Shown one piece after another: positions 10,311-31,877 of a stretch of DNA of 64,000 nt. The stretch spans positions 96,320,942-96,384,941 of the forward strand of contig CM070874.1 of the NCBI GenBank assembly GCA_036365515.1, given 5' to 3'. Under the pieces are notes generated by a model that saw only the letters and a list, made by a program, of their open reading frames with translations, did no database searches and had not been told where the DNA came from. A program made the position numbers and the translations under genes. Source of the DNA: Torymus aiolomorphi. Lineage: Eukaryota > Arthropoda > Insecta > Hymenoptera > Torymidae. Each line of letters begins with the position of its first letter. Position 1 is the stretch's first letter.

Positions 10311-10842
10311 ATATTGAGTTCTCTCCTATTATATGTCAAAGTTAACGGCCTGTATCGTATAACCTTTTTTACTTTTGTTCAAAGACAGACCAATCTGAAC
10401 GCTAAATATCTCCGATAATCCAAACTATATACCTTCAAAATCTTAATACACAAACAGGTAAACTTTACATCTTCAAAGTTCTTCAATCTTCTTCATCTTC
10501 AGCTTGGAACTTCAGGTCAAGCTTAAAGTTAATTAGCTCATAACCATTAAAGTTACTCAAAAAGTAAATACTTAAATCTCAATGCCTTATGGCTTCAATT
10601 CATTTATATACCATTGGGCTAAGATTGATATACTTTTTAAATTTATACATTATATTTTTTTTAGAGACCACTGGTATTGTTATAACATGAAGTATTCTAT
10701 GCCCTTCGGATAATGCGATGGAGTAAATGCTATCATTCTTTTTATATGAGTGTATCTTGAAAATGTTTATAATTAGTAAATATTTGAACTCATAAATATG
10801 TAAAAAATATATGATAATGTGTATCAAACATTTATTTAATTT
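10311..10842. other. Transposon 3' flank, no gene seen
   Basis: AT-rich sequence between the left terminal repeat and the last transposase exon. It has no convincing ORF, and the short open frame at 10600-10827 has AT-rich, family-less coding. A poly(A) signal for the transposase would lie here but is not unique. Confidence 0.5.
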
Positions 10843-18301
<7,459 letters not shown>

Positions 18302-18467
18302 AAGATCGGGTTTTGCTACAATATCAATCAAAAATAATTATGAAACACTATTTTATTTACGAAAACATTAATTTCTTACACGTATGACATCGGATAATAT
18401 AAAATCGGGTAATTATCGAATAATAAAAATTAATTCTTGATTCTTCAAACCCTAGGTGTACGATATA

Positions 18468-18786
18468 TCCCGGTCAAAAATATCCAGCTAGGAAATCCAG
18501 ATGGATTCCCTAGCTGGATCCAGATAGATTTCCGAGCAGGATCGGGTGGATTCACGTAGATTTCAATGGATTTTTTAGCTGGATTTCTACTCTGGTCCAT
18601 GTTGCGTAGATTTCCTACTTAATTTTTACTGAAAATGGGTAAGAAATCCACGCAACATGGATAAGAGTAGGAATCCAGCTAAAAAATCCATCGAAATCTA
18701 CGTGAATCCACCCGATCCTGCTAGGAAATCCACCTGGAATCCAGCTGGAAATCCATCTGGATTTCCTAGCTGGATATTTTTGACCG
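18468..18786. mobile_element. Foldback MITE, ends CCGGTCAAAAATATCC
   Basis: A near-complete inverted repeat of about 320 bp folding around 18620. The arms share CCAGCTAGGAAATCCAG and CACGTAGATTTC. It has no ORF and lies just upstream of the transposase promoter. No clear target duplication. Confidence 0.85.
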
Positions 18787-18799
18787 GTTACTACTCGCC

Positions 18800-21110
18800 C
18801 TAAAGTAATATGCCACTTTATAAAAATAAATAATAACTAAATATAATCCTCAGAAGTATTATTTGACATATTTATATTTTGTATATAGCATTTGCCTCTA
18901 AAAATAAAAAAAATTATCTTCTTAATTATATAAAAAATATTTTTGAGAGTATTTATATAACAACAATCGAATAACTAAAATAAAGATGCAACCCTTTAAA
19001 ACTTGCCGTTGATTAATTTTAAACACCTCGGTAATTGTTGAACACATCCACGCATTAAGGAGGATCTTTCGCAAAATCCAACCAAATATTTTCAAATAAA
19101 ATTTAAATACGTAATAAATAATGATTATTCCAATCTCTCTGCATAATTTTAATGTACCTTGATGAAAAATAAATTGAGCACGACATTAATAAAAATTGAG
19201 TTTTCAGGTTACATTGCTACATAGCCTTGTGGGATAGCACGATTTTTGTATGTTTGCATAATTTTTATACTTCCAGCCTATTTTAGCCAATAAGAAAACG
19301 CATATGTATTCAAGCAACCACCAGAAAAATGAAACAATGAAAAATATATGGGCCAACGAACGACCAGAAAAAAGAATCAATGAAAAAAATATTTGGCCAA
19401 TTTATTTAATATTAGTCACGAAAATTTAAACAAAATGCGTGACATACTGATTTTAAATTTCATAAAATTTGTGAATTGATTGTGTAAGCAAATTTTATAT
19501 ATTTTTTACCTATAAAATCTATTGTTTCATTATTAATTTTGACTATAGATTACTTTGCAAGCAATAATATTAATATTATGGGCTAAAAATATTGGAGGCC
19601 CAAGGAAGTACTCGTTAAATATGCTCCTTAGCGAAATACCCCCCTTAAGATATACGTTATATGACATTTTACCTGCACTGGCATCTTTGACCCTGCACTC
19701 TACATTATTTGCATCACCTATTTATTTATGATTTAATTATTATTCTATAACATATTCAAATAATTAACCCATAATGTAATTCGAATCAGGCTAAAACAAT
19801 AGTCTGGCATTAACCTCACCTTATCTTAACGATGCAATGTTTGATGGACACGAATCAAATTATACTAAACTAAAGTATTTTCTTCTTTCTTCGTGTTTTG
19901 AAAATCTGTGCATTTGGCTATTGTTGATGCGATTGCTGTGATATGATTATACCTATTTAACATAATTGTTTATACGGTTGCTATGCTATAATTTGATTAT
20001 TTATTGTACTGCAGATAATAAGATACTTATAGATTATAGGTATAGTTAATAATTATATTCCAAATTGATAGTATAATTTTTAAAGTTTATATTTTACAGA
20101 ATATTGCTTTATTTCTGTAAGACAACATAAATGCTAATTTCGACTCGAATTAGTATATATACATACTTGTCTTATCTTATAATTTAGATAAAATTATATT
20201 TAATAACTCATTAAGAAATTTATAAAGTAATAAAGAAATTCTACGCTTATTTATGCTTATTAGTTAACCGAGTATTAATTTTTTCGAACCGAATTTGCAA
20301 AAATTATATATAAAAATTTAATGTTAATATAATTTACGGCTTAAGTATTTCATTAGGGTGTACATTAGAACTTTTCCTTTAAATGATAACAATACAAACC
20401 AGGAACACTGGACAGTCTAAAATTTGTATTAAGCAATCCGATACATGTAGTTAAAAATACTTACCTCAGATAACCGATGCAATGTATAGTACAAACGAAA
20501 AATAAACGTTCATTTATTTATTCTCTTATTGTATTATAAATGTTATTAAATGTATACGTAACTGTATATAAACAAAAGAGAAAAAATCGAGTCAAGTTAC
20601 CTGGGGTAACAAATATAAAAAATCAAAGCCTGTGGATGATTTAGCTTCAAGCCAAGCTAGCCTATTGAGTTTAAAGCTTTATTCTATTTATATAAAAGAG
20701 TTTTGAGGCTATCGGATATTTTCCTTTCAACCTGGTATTTCAATCTACAAGGTTCATAAGATTACAGATTATTTCGATTCAAGCTCTGCCTGTCCATTGT
20801 ATGAGTAATTTCAAATTATAAGATAATTCAATTTAAGCTTTTTTTGCTTCCTCCTAGAGGAAGCTTTGTGATAGTGATTTTTTGAGTTGTTGTAAAAACA
20901 TGTTATAATTGTTTTCTGAGGTGTATTGGCGCCCAAATATAATATGTTTGAATTTTCAAGAATGAATTCTTGAGTTTAAGTATTCAAAACTGACGAATAA
21001 TTAAAATAATATAAGAAAATTTTCTTTTTTTTCATTTATCCAACTTACATTATTATCGTAAAATTTGAAGACAAAAATTTTCATCGCAAACTTCGCTTGG
21101 CTGCTCTGAG
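18800..21110. other. AT-rich transposon interior, no gene seen
   Basis: No ORF with recognisable protein features, no RNA gene and no strong repeat was found on either strand. Confidence 0.5.
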
Positions 21111-21129
21111 AGAGACACAAATGCAGGTA

Positions 21130-21410
21130 TAGTAGAGCGTCTACAACCTGCTACCCAGCCTCAGGATTTCGATTTTTGGTCGAGCAAAAATAGACAAAAC
21201 ATCACTAGAGCGGTACGGGGCCTTGATAAGCTTACGTCCGTCGCACCCAACGGTTTTTCCTTCTAAAGAATCTCTCTGATTGGGCTAAAACTCTCGTCTT
21301 GTATCTATCGCACCGAGATAGAGTTAGAGAATCAGGCCCCGAGAGGGGGTTCCGAAACCAAAAACCAGACGCTGGGTGGCACGTTGTAGACGTACTCTCT
21401 CTACACATAG
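21130..21410. mobile_element. Degraded foldback element
   Basis: Imperfect inverted arms (about 21137-21180 and 21354-21400) sharing GTCTACAAC, CCCAGC and TTTTTGGT, around a GC-richer core. The open frame at 21232-21456 lies across it and shows no family features. Confidence 0.5.
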
Positions 21411-22084
21411 CAGGCCTTTGAGGCCCACATGGCAGTTTGAGGCTGTGTGCTATCATTCAACAGCTGACGGTTTCTAGATTCTGGTTAAATTTCCATTCTA
21501 GTTCCTCTATAATTGTAGATACTTACATCATGCACTGACAGAAAAACAAAAATATGAAAAATTTGTATGTTGTCTGGTAAACTGACAATAACTGACCATG
21601 TACTATAAACCCAAACTTTTAATTTTTCAATAATAAATTTAATTATAATAATGTAATAAATTGTTGCAAAAATAATAAATTTTGTTATTAAAAATGAATT
21701 AAAGGGATCATCAAATTAATTTTCAGGAAGCTACGGGCCAATGAATTGGCAGCGGTTTTTTTAATATGAAAGAGCCCGAAGGTTATACTGCATTTAGCTT
21801 CACCAAAGATTGTATATATCGAATTGTTTACAAATCACTAATCCAGTGATAATTATATTCAAAAGATATACTGAATAAAGTATTAACCTGTCATTGCGGC
21901 GAAGTATTTTACTTATAGTTGTAAGGTTAAAACTGCAAACCGGATGCCGGAAAAAAAAGACTAAAATTCTGAAAGGAAAACGGACATAAAATAATTCAGT
22001 TGTCTATATCTTTTAAACAAGATAATCTTATTAAATAAAATCTTTTGATTTGAGTAGAGCAATGAAATAGCTTTCGATTAAGAG

Positions 22085-22205
22085 TAATATCAAGGAGCGC
22101 GGGAGCGCTCCGAAGGCAAGTATCTGTCCAATGTAGAAAGAGCCTGAGGGACGACCGCACTACTTATACTTTGAAATGGGTATGCGAAAAATTCAATGCG
22201 CTTTT
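22085..22205 (+). repeat. Dispersed repeat, inverse copy at 28350-28448
   Basis: GAGCGCGGGAGCGCTCCGAAGGCAAGTAT and the following 100 bp recur in inverse orientation at about 28350-28448, outside the big palindrome. It contains a small GC-rich hairpin. Confidence 0.7.
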
Positions 22206-22446
22206 ACGTATATTGCATTAGGTTTTACCATATAACATCTCACTCTTAATCGATAGCCATTTCATTGCTTTACTCAAATCAAAAGATTTCATGTCAAAAG
22301 GTGTTCTCATATTAAAGATATTAAATAATGAAAAATTTTATGTCTCGTTTCCGATTTTTCTCAATTCTCCATTTCTCATCGTAAGACTTCCGTTTTATAT
22401 CTTACGACACTTCCGGTTGTCGTCTATCTTGCGCTTGTATTATCTA

Positions 22447-22672
22447 CTAATATATACACACACATATGTGATCGACCTAACCTTATATATAACATGTCAG
22501 TATATTTATATTTTTTATATACAAATGTTGTTATCATAATCGTGAGATAGTTAATAACATATATATATATACACACACATATGTGATCGACCTAACCTTA
22601 TATATAACATGTCAGTATATTTATATTTTTTATATACAAATGTTGTTATCATAATCGTGAGATAGTTAATAA
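22447..22672 (+). repeat. Tandem duplication of about 110 bp
   Basis: ACACACATATGTGATCGACC through GATAGTTAATA occurs twice in direct succession, essentially identical, joined by a TA-rich linker. Confidence 0.9.
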
Positions 22673-22679
22673 ACATATT

Positions 22680-24010
22680 TCAAAGATCTCAAGAAGTTGC
22701 TAGATTGTTTAGGTTAAGAACTTATTCTCAGCAATCTAAGAAGAAGAATTTTTATCTATCTACATCATCGGGGTTTTTTACATTAGATAAGTATTTTAAT
22801 AAATTTGTTAAGTGACTATAATCATTTAAAAAAAGTGATACTTTGTGTGATTTTTTTATTACAGTTACAGATTTTATGACTTTTTGAAGTCATTAAAAAA
22901 TAATGTAAAGTAAAACCAGGATGCATTCTAGTGAAATTTTTTATTATCAACTTAATAATACAAAGCTAATCTATGAATCCAGAATCAATATGAAAAAAAG
23001 CTGGAACACGAGTTCGTGAAATTTATTTTATAAAATATAAGAAAGTATAAAATAAGGCAAGTATAAGTTTTTCCTGGAATATATAAAAATAAAAAGAATT
23101 ATTTTCATATATGACTTCACAATTAATAGTATTGTTAATGAAAAATGTTATACTAATTTTAGATGGAAGATATCACCACATTCCAATGATTCGTGGTAAT
23201 ATGTATGGAAGGCATTGCTGGTGATGAATAATGATTCCAGTGTTAGTACCCAAAAACCATACAAAAGAGAAAGCCGTAATACAATAGATTATTCTTCGTT
23301 ATCGGATAATCTGACAGATGTTGACAAGGATGATCTTACAACTGTGTAAAAATGCTAAGAAGGCGAAGACACAGTTTGAGAAGGTCTAGAAAGAACGATA
23401 TGATAGGTTCACAACTTCCCATTTACAAGGTATAGAAATATCAAGATGTTTTATATTTTCTACTATAAAAGAATGTCGAGAAAGCTTTTTTCTCTCAATG
23501 ATTCTGAGTTCACAAACTTTTGTTTTTAATTTTGCAATAATATAATTAATTTCAAAATAATATAATTAATGATTGGCTTATGGTGAGGGACGCCAAATGT
23601 TTCAGAGAAGCCATCTGTTCTGTGAATATATAGTCCATAAAACTATAATATAAATTTTACTATAATGGCTACTTTTTGAATCTGCAACCAATATTTTAAT
23701 TTGCTAGTTGATTGTGATGCAGTAGTATGATTATTAGATCTAGTATTTTCATCTACTTCAAGAAATTTAGTCAATGTCCGTGCAAAGTACTTTTTATGGA
23801 AAGCGATTATATATCAGATAAGTTTAAACGTTTCTTTTCGTTTTTAAACTGTTCTTTTTTCAAGAGAATTGTTGCTTTGTGTATTGTTTGTTATGTTTCT
23901 GACTAGTAGATCTCTTGAAGGCATTAAAATTCTACATGGTTTTAGCCGGAAAAATAAATATAACTTAAAAAAAAAATAAAAAATAGATACTTTGTGAAAA
24001 TTTTTTTCAT
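22680..24010. other. AT-rich transposon interior, no gene seen
   Basis: Only short open frames. A moderately GC-rich stretch near 23190-23400 could be a decayed coding remnant but has stops in all frames. Confidence 0.4.
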
Positions 24011-24015
24011 TTTCA

Positions 24016-24228
24016 GATTATAGAATTTTCTCACAGACTTTGACCTCTGGAACAGATTCTTATCAAAGGAGCAGCACCAGTAGTAATATCAGTAACTTCT
24101 CATTACATCGGCAAAGTCTTCATAGGCTACAAGTAATACAATTAGACAGACTTTTAGGAGGTGGAATAGAAACAGGATCTATTACAGAAATCTTTGGAGA
24201 ATTTAGTTTTAATAGATTATCTAGTTGA
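24016..24228 (+). pseudogene. RAD51/DMC1-like fragment
   Basis: A frame with LDRLLGGGIETGSITEIFGEF, the phrase that leads into the Walker A loop of RAD51-family recombinases. It then breaks off (SFNRLSS, stop) where the GKT of the P-loop should follow. A TTTTCAG acceptor-like site lies just before it at about 24011-24016, so it may be a captured exon. About 60 residues remain; it cannot bind ATP as it stands. Confidence 0.75.
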
Positions 24229-24366
24229 AAATCTAGGTGAAAATAGTGTGCTTTTTTGAGGGATTGGAAACTCACTGATAACAAACTCAAAAAAAGAACG
24301 TAGTGATCTGCCTGGTACAAGTGTATTATTGTCAAAAAGTGACATCTAATCAGTGTTTTGCGTTAA

Positions 24367-27300
24367 ATTAAATAAAGTACTAGTATGATGTGTTACATGA
24401 TGAAATAAAATCAGTATTTATAATTAACAATTTAAATAAGTAGTGTAAATAAACAGTGTTATAACCAAAAATAAATAGTGATCTTCCCGATACAAATGTA
24501 TTATTGTATTGTCAAAAAGTGATATCTAATCATTGTTTTGTGTTAAACAAAATAAAGTACCAGTATGATGTATTACATGAAATTAAATCAGTGTTTATAA
24601 TCAACAATTTAAATAAATAAAAAAATAAAATAAAAAATAATAAATAAAATCAACTTAATTTAACTTTTACTTTTTAAATTTGAGTTTCAAATATTTTGAG
24701 AGTAGCTCAAGTGTGTATTCATAAATAATATAAAATCTCTCTCTTCCTCTCTCCCTATCTATCAATATCCGCCAAACTCTGTACCAAAAAATTTAATGAG
24801 AAATTTAACAACACAATTTTTGTACAGACCTTTTATTTCTTCGAATCTCATCTATTCAATAAGCACTCTCTGCAAATGGTAATAATTTTTTTCATGACTG
24901 TACCAATAATAATATTGTTAATATAAAACTTTCTATGAAAGTATAAAATAAGGCAAGTATAGATGTTTTTTCTGTATAATCTAAAAAATAATAATATTTA
25001 TGATTTTTTAAAAGAAATCAAATAAATACTAGTGAAAAAGTCTTTTACTTCTTTGAGTCATTGTATGCTGAACAAATTATATGTTAGTAAGTACATTCAA
25101 ATTGTTCACTGCAAAACAAACAAATGAAAGTTGTGAAATCAATTATCGATAGTCAAGTAATGAAACAACTCTCGGAAACAACTGTGTGACTGTTCTCAGA
25201 AATGTATTAAAATTTGTTCATCCTTCTATACAAATTAGACACAAGAAAGAACTGAAATCAATTTATTGTAGTCAAGTACCTATAAGTTAACTTGACTGAA
25301 TAATACAACTTTTCGTACCTACTCAAAAATATTCAGTCAGCGGGCATAAAGTACTACTTAACGCCCAAGAAGCGTAATAGCTCCCATACTCCTACAAAAC
25401 TTTATAGACGCACTTTACACCCGTGTGGGCAAAAATTATTTCAATTGTATAATATGTAAGTACATTCAAATTGTTCATTGTAAATCAAACAAACGAAAGT
25501 TGTGAAATCAATTACCGATAGTCAAGTAATGCAGACAACTCTCCGAAACAACTGTATGACTGTTCTCATGTTCAAATTTTGTTCATTCTTCTATACAAAT
25601 TAAACACAAGAAAGTACTGAAATCAATTTATTGTAGTCAAGTAACCATAGGTTAACTTGACGGACATAATAGAACTTTTAGTACCTTGCGTGTAAAATTA
25701 CATTTTACGCCCACGTTGTAACTTCAAAAATATTCAGCCAGCGGGCATAAAGTACTACTTAACGCCTAACAAGCGCAATAGCTTACATACACCTACAAAA
25801 CTTTATAGAACCTACGCACTTTACGCCCGTGTGGGCGAAAATTATTTTAATTATATAACTATTATGCCTTCCTTTTATTTCTAAAATTCATAAGAATTTT
25901 ATCATATATTTATGAAAAGTCAAAGCCTATATAAAAAAATTACATAGTTACCACCACATCCCCATTTTTCATTATTCTTTCTCAATTTTGAAATTTCTAT
26001 AATATCTTGGGAAGACAATAGAAGTCTATAGAGCTGCTCTAGCAGTGGTGGACCTCCAATCTCCCATACATACTTGGCGGGCCCGAAGGTTTGCAGTTTA
26101 AGGTGTAGACATGGTCATTTTCATATAAATATCATATGTTTAAAGACCAGATAAAATGTATAAATGGGTTGCTTCTACATATTAAATACTGATCCGCATT
26201 GAATCTATTACTCTGTTTTTAAATAGAAAGTACAAACCCGCATGAGAATATCATATGAGATCTCATATGAGAATATCAGACATCAGATCTCATATGAGAT
26301 CTCATATGATATTTACACACGGGAAAAGGATAAAAAATAGGTGGCTTACAAAATGGTTAATAAAATCTAAAGCACTTTTGAGTAGACTATAAATGTATAT
26401 GCATTTTTTATCTCATTTCCGCTTAAAAAAGACGGACACAAGGAAAAATATTTTGGGTAATGAAAGTAAAAGCGGTATCAATTAAAAACTAGAACCAATG
26501 TAATTATTTATAGTGGGCTTATAGATATAAACATTGTTAATGAATTTATGCAAAAATTTAGTATTCTACATTTACAAAGCCCACCGGTAAACTGCAAACC
26601 TTCGGGCCCGCCAAGTATGTATGGGAGATTGGAGGTCCACCACTGCTAGAGCAGCTCTATAGACTTCTATTGTCTTCCCAAGATATTATAGAAATTTCAA
26701 AATTGAGAAAGAATAATGAAAAATGGGGATGTGGTGGTAACTATGTAATTTTTTTATATAGGCTTTGACTTTTCATAAATATATGATAAAATTCTTATGA
26801 ATTTTAGAAATAAAAGGAAGGCATAATAGTTATATAATTAAAATAATTTTCGCCCACACGGGCGTAAAGTGCATAGGTTCTATAAAGTTTTGTAGGTGTA
26901 TGTAAGCTATTGCGCTTGTTAGGCGTTAAGTAGTACTTTATGCCCGCTGGCTGAATATTTTTGAAGTTACAACGTGGGCGTAAAATGTAATTTTACACGC
27001 AAGGTACTAAAAGTTCTATTATGTCCGTCAAGTTAACCTATGGTTACTTGACTACAATAAATTGATTTCAGTACTTTCTTGTGTTTAATTTGTATAGAAG
27101 AATGAACAAAATTTGAACATGAGAACAGTCATACAGTTGTTTCGGAGAGTTGTCTGCATTACTTGACTATCGGTAATTGATTTCACAACTTTCGTTTGTT
27201 TGATTTACAATGAACAATTTGAATGTACTTACATATTATACAATTGAAATAATTTTTTTGCCCACACGGGTGTAAAGTGCGTCTATAAAGTTTTGTAGGA

Positions 27301-28323
27301 GTATGGGAGCTATTACGCTTCTTGGGCGTTAAGTAGTACTTTATGCCCGCTGACTGAATATTTTTGAGTAGGTACGAAAAGTTGTATTATTCAGTCAAGT
27401 TAACTTATAGGTACTTGACTACAATAAATTGATTTCAGTTCTTTCTTGTGTCTAATTTGTATAGAAGGATGAACAAATTTTAATACATTTCTGAGAACAG
27501 TCACACAGTTGTTTTCGAGAGTTGTTTCATTACTTGACTATCGATAATTGATTTCACAACTTTCATTTGTTTGTTTTGCAGTGAACAATTTGAATGTACT
27601 TACTAACATATAATTTGTTCAGCATACAATGACTCAAAGAAGTAAAAGACTTTTTCACTAGTATTTATTTGATTTCTTTTAAAAAATCATAAATATTATT
27701 ATTTTTTAGATTATACAGAAAAAACATCTATACTTGCCTTATTTTATACTTTCATAGAAAGTTTTATATTAACAATATTATTATTGGTACAGTCATGAAA
27801 AAAATTATTACCATTTGCAGAGAGTGCTTATTGAATAGATGAGATTCGAAGAAATAAAAGGTCTGTACAAAAATTGTGTTGTTAAATTTCTCATTAAATT
27901 TTTTGGTACAGAGTTTGGCGGATATTGATAGATAGGGAGAGAGGAAGAGAGAGATTTTATATTATTTATGAATACACACTTGAGCTACTCTCAAAATATT
28001 TGAAACTCAAATTTAAAAAGTAAAAGTTAAATTAAGTTGATTTTATTTATTATTTTTTATTTTATTTTTTTATTTATTTAAATTGTTGATTATAAACACT
28101 GATTTAATTTCATGTAATACATCATACTGGTACTTTATTTTGTTTAACACAAAACAATGATTAGATATCACTTTTTGACAATACAATAATACATTTGTAT
28201 CGGGAAGATCACTATTTATTTTTGGTTATAACACTGTTTATTTACACTACTTATTTAAATTGTTAATTATAAATACTGATTTTATTTCATCATGTAACAC
28301 ATCATACTAGTACTTTATTTAAT
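24367..28323. repeat. Giant inverted repeat, arms of about 1.73 kb
   Basis: The left arm 24367-26100 and right arm 26588-28323 are near-identical in inverse orientation. Within each arm a sub-block (ACTTTACGCCC / GCGGGCATAAAGTA) is itself repeated twice. The 487-bp spacer has short palindromes of CATATGAGATCTCATATG. No coding capacity was seen. It may be a nested foldback element or a recent palindromic duplication. Confidence 0.95.
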
Positions 28324-28489
28324 GTTATATAGTTAAAACTAACGTAATAGGTATATAGGCGCATTGAATTTCTCACACACCAATTTCAATGTATATGTAG
28401 TGCGGGTCGTTCCTTCAGGCTTCTTCTATACTTGCCTTCGGAGCGCGCCTGCGCTCCTTGATGTTCACAGGTCTAATGGTAATATATTA

Positions 28490-30068
28490 TATACGGACGA
28501 ACTCAGAAGTAAACATTTTTACCACTAAGAATCATTTTTCTAAAACATAAATACAGTTTTCAACCAAATTTAGAAAAATTTAGAAAAAATGTTTCTCGTA
28601 CAGTTTGGAGGTTATAAAATTTGATTTGACAATACTCTTCATTTTTCCCCTAATCTACATTCAATTAGATGTAAGTACAAACAAAAATCATCCGAATCGG
28701 TGGTTTCTGTCTGGAGTAACTTTTTTTCTAAATCCAAATAATAAGCTAATCGGTAAAAAGTTTTAGGTTATGGTCATTAAAAATTTTTAATGTTACAGAT
28801 CACTTATTTTGTCATAAATATCTTACAAAGTCATAGTGCATTACAGATTATCGTATTAACCTGACTTTGCGGCGAAGTATTCCACGTAGAGTTGTTAGGT
28901 TATGTTTCTTGGGTGTAGAGGTTATATATTATACATAGATGAACGCAGGAGGCAACATTATTCCCAAAATGAATCATTTTTCTAAAATTTAAATACGGTT
29001 TCGTACAAAATTTTGATAAATACGTATGTTTCTTGTAGAGTTTGGAGGTTATAATAATTGATTTGACAATACTCTTTATTTTTCCCCTAATCTACATTCA
29101 ATTAGCTGTAAGTAAAAACAAAAATCATCCGAATCGGTGGTTCCTGTCTGGAATAACTTTTTTCTAAATCGAATTAATAAGCTAATCGGTAAAAAGTATT
29201 GGGATATGATCATTAAAAGTTTTTAATATTACAGATCACTTAATTTTTCATAACTAACTTACAAAGTCATAGTGCATTATAGATTATCATATTAACATGT
29301 CTTTGCGGCGAAGTATTCAACGTAGTTGTTAGGTTATGGTACAAAGGTGTAGGGGTTATATATTATACATGGAGGAACTCAGGGGGAAACATTTTTTCAA
29401 AAAAGAATCATTTTTATAAAACTTAAATACGGTTTCCTATAAAATTTTGAAAAATACCTATGTTTCTTGTAGAGTTTGGAGGTTATAATAATTGATTTGA
29501 CAATACTCTTTATTTTTCCCCTAATCTACATTCAATTAGCTATAAGTACAAACAAAAATCATCCGAATCGGTGGTTTCTGTGTGGAATTACTTTTTTTCT
29601 AAATAAAAATAATAAGCTAATTTGTAAAATGGTTTAGGTTATGGTCATTATAAGTTTTTAATGTTACAGATCATTTATTTTGTCATAAATACCTTACAAA
29701 GTCATAGTTCATTACAGATTATCGTATTAACCTGACTTTGCGGCGAAGTATTCATCTGCAAGGTGTTTAGGTTATGGTTCACAGGTGTAGGGGTTATATA
29801 TTATACATGGATGAACTCAGGGGGCAACATATTTCCCAAAAAGAAAGATTTTTCTGAAACTTAAATACGATTTCCTACAAAATTTTGAAAAATACCTATG
29901 TTTCTTGTTGAATTTGGAGGTTATAAAAATTTATTTAACAATTTCCTTTATTTTTCCTCTAATCTACATTTAATTTGCTATAAGTAGAAACAAAAATCAT
30001 CCAAATTGGTGGCTTCTGTGTGGAGTTATTTTATTTTGAAAAAAAAAATCGGGTTTTAGCCCACTGTG
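28490..30068 (-). repeat. Right terminal repeat array of the Transib-like element
   Basis: About 3.5 copies of the same 440-bp unit as the left end, in inverse orientation, with unit starts near 30040, 29594, 29160 and 28728. The outermost copy is the closest match to the left terminus. It ends GCCCACTGTG at 30068. Confidence 0.85.
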
Positions 30069-30335
30069 CGGCGTCGATGATGAAGACGGCATGGGCAGCT
30101 GGAGAATCTCATCGTAAAAACGAAGAGGTGATGATGGTGGCGGTGGAGATGACGGTGTTGGTGAAACCAATACCTCTTCGCTTCGCTGCCGCTGCACTAG
30201 AGAAAATGATGGAGAGGAAATCGGTGGCTGATCTATCACAATCTCCTCGCCCCAGTCCTCTTGTAGAGCCGCTAGCTGCCTCCGAATCATCTCCTGAATA
30301 TCTTCTGCGTTGCACTCTTTCACGATGAAATCCAT
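30069..30335 (-). pseudogene. Array copy 9, N-terminal part (split by transposon)
   Basis: The first 88 codons or so with an intact ATG and promoter, then reading into the transposon terminal repeat and stopping at about 29997. Any product would lack IRCGE, the SUMO motif and RRRLF. The upstream promoter has a small deletion in the GC block near 30409. Confidence 0.95.
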
Positions 30336-30469
30336 TTCAAAGCTGAATTTTGAATGAGTTCGATGCGCTGAAGCATCGTACTTTTATAGTCCACGAGTCG
30401 CCGCCGCGGCGCTCGAGCGCGCTCATTGGTCGCGAATTGGTAGAAGGGAAGCAGTTGCTGTCAGGACCG

Positions 30470-30575
<106 letters not shown>

Positions 30576-30772
30576 AAAGCCTGTAAAAAATTGAAATATA
30601 ATTTTTTTTGCTCTTAAAAGAACAGTTGAACATAATATATATTGAATAAATATTTTCAAATAATTTGCACCAATGTTTAAATAAAATTAGGGCCCTGAAA
30701 AGGGCCAATTAGTTTTAGTCCTGAAAGGACTGTTTAATTTTGGCCCTGAAAGGACCGATTGAATTTTTTTAA

Positions 30773-31438
30773 TTAAAAAAGCCGCCGTCGTACTCCGTCT
30801 ATGTCTTGCTGACGTCGCCTTGATGGAAGTTTTTCCAAAATCATAACGTCTTCTTCATCTTCTTCAGTGAGGTCGATAATTTCAACCGGAGTGCAATCCA
30901 TCACCTCGACCTCGCCGCAGCGTATATCTTCTGCGGGGACTTCATAATATAACTGCTCTACGGGATCGTATAGCAGTATATTATCCGGTGACGCTATTTG
31001 TAGGGCAGAAGAGGATGAAGAAGACGGTGGAGGACTAAGCGAGTCCTGAACTTCAATCGATGAGTTGGCTCCCTCAAACATCAACAGCCACACATCGAAT
31101 GACATAGGCGCTGGCGGAGATGGCGGTAGCGATGGCACTGCGAAACCGAATGGTGGTGCCAATTGAAGAGACGGCGTCGATGATGAAGACGGCATGGGCA
31201 GCTGGAGAATCTCATCGTAAAAACGAAGAGGTGATGATGGTGGCGGTGGAGATGACGGTGTTGGTGAAACCAATACCTCTTCGCTTCGCTGCCGCTGCAC
31301 TAGAGAAAATGATGGAGAGGAAATCGGTGGCTGATCTATCACAATCTCCTCGCCCCAGTCCTCCTGTAGAGCCGCTAGCTGCCTCCGGATCATCTCCTCA
31401 ATATCTTCTGCGTTGCACTCTTTCACGATGAAATCCAT
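30773..31438 (-). CDS. Array copy 10: 221-residue hub-like protein
   Basis: Full-length, motifs intact. It has E14 (shared with copy 11) and L91. Confidence 0.85.
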   Translation of the reverse strand: MDFIVKECNAEDIEEMIRRQLAALQEDWGEEIVIDQPPISSPSFSLVQRQRSEEVLVSPTPSSPPPPSSPLRFYDEILQLPMPSSSSTPSLQLAPPFGFAVPSLPPSPPAPMSFDVWLLMFEGANSSIEVQDSLSPPPSSSSSSALQIASPDNILLYDPVEQLYYEVPAEDIRCGEVEVMDCTPVEIIDLTEEDEEDVMILEKLPSRRRQQDIDGVRRRLF

Positions 31439-31574
31439 TTCAAAGCTGAATTTTGAGTGAGTTCGATGCGCTGAAGCATCGTACTTTTATAGTCCACGAG
31501 TCGCCGCCGCGGCCGCTCGAGCGCGCTCATTGGTCGCGAATTGGTAGAAGGGGAAGCAGTTGCTGTCAGCACCG

Positions 31575-31684
<110 letters not shown>

Positions 31685-31877
31685 CCTGTAAAAAATTGAA
31701 ATATAATTTTTTTTGCTCTTAAAAGAACAGTTGAACATAATATATATTGAATAAATATTTTCAAATAATTTGCACCAATGTTTAAATAAAATTAGGGCCC
31801 TGAAAAGGGCCAATTGGTTTTAGTCCTGAAAGGACTGTTTAATTTTGGCCCTGAAAGGACCGATTGAATTTTTTTAA

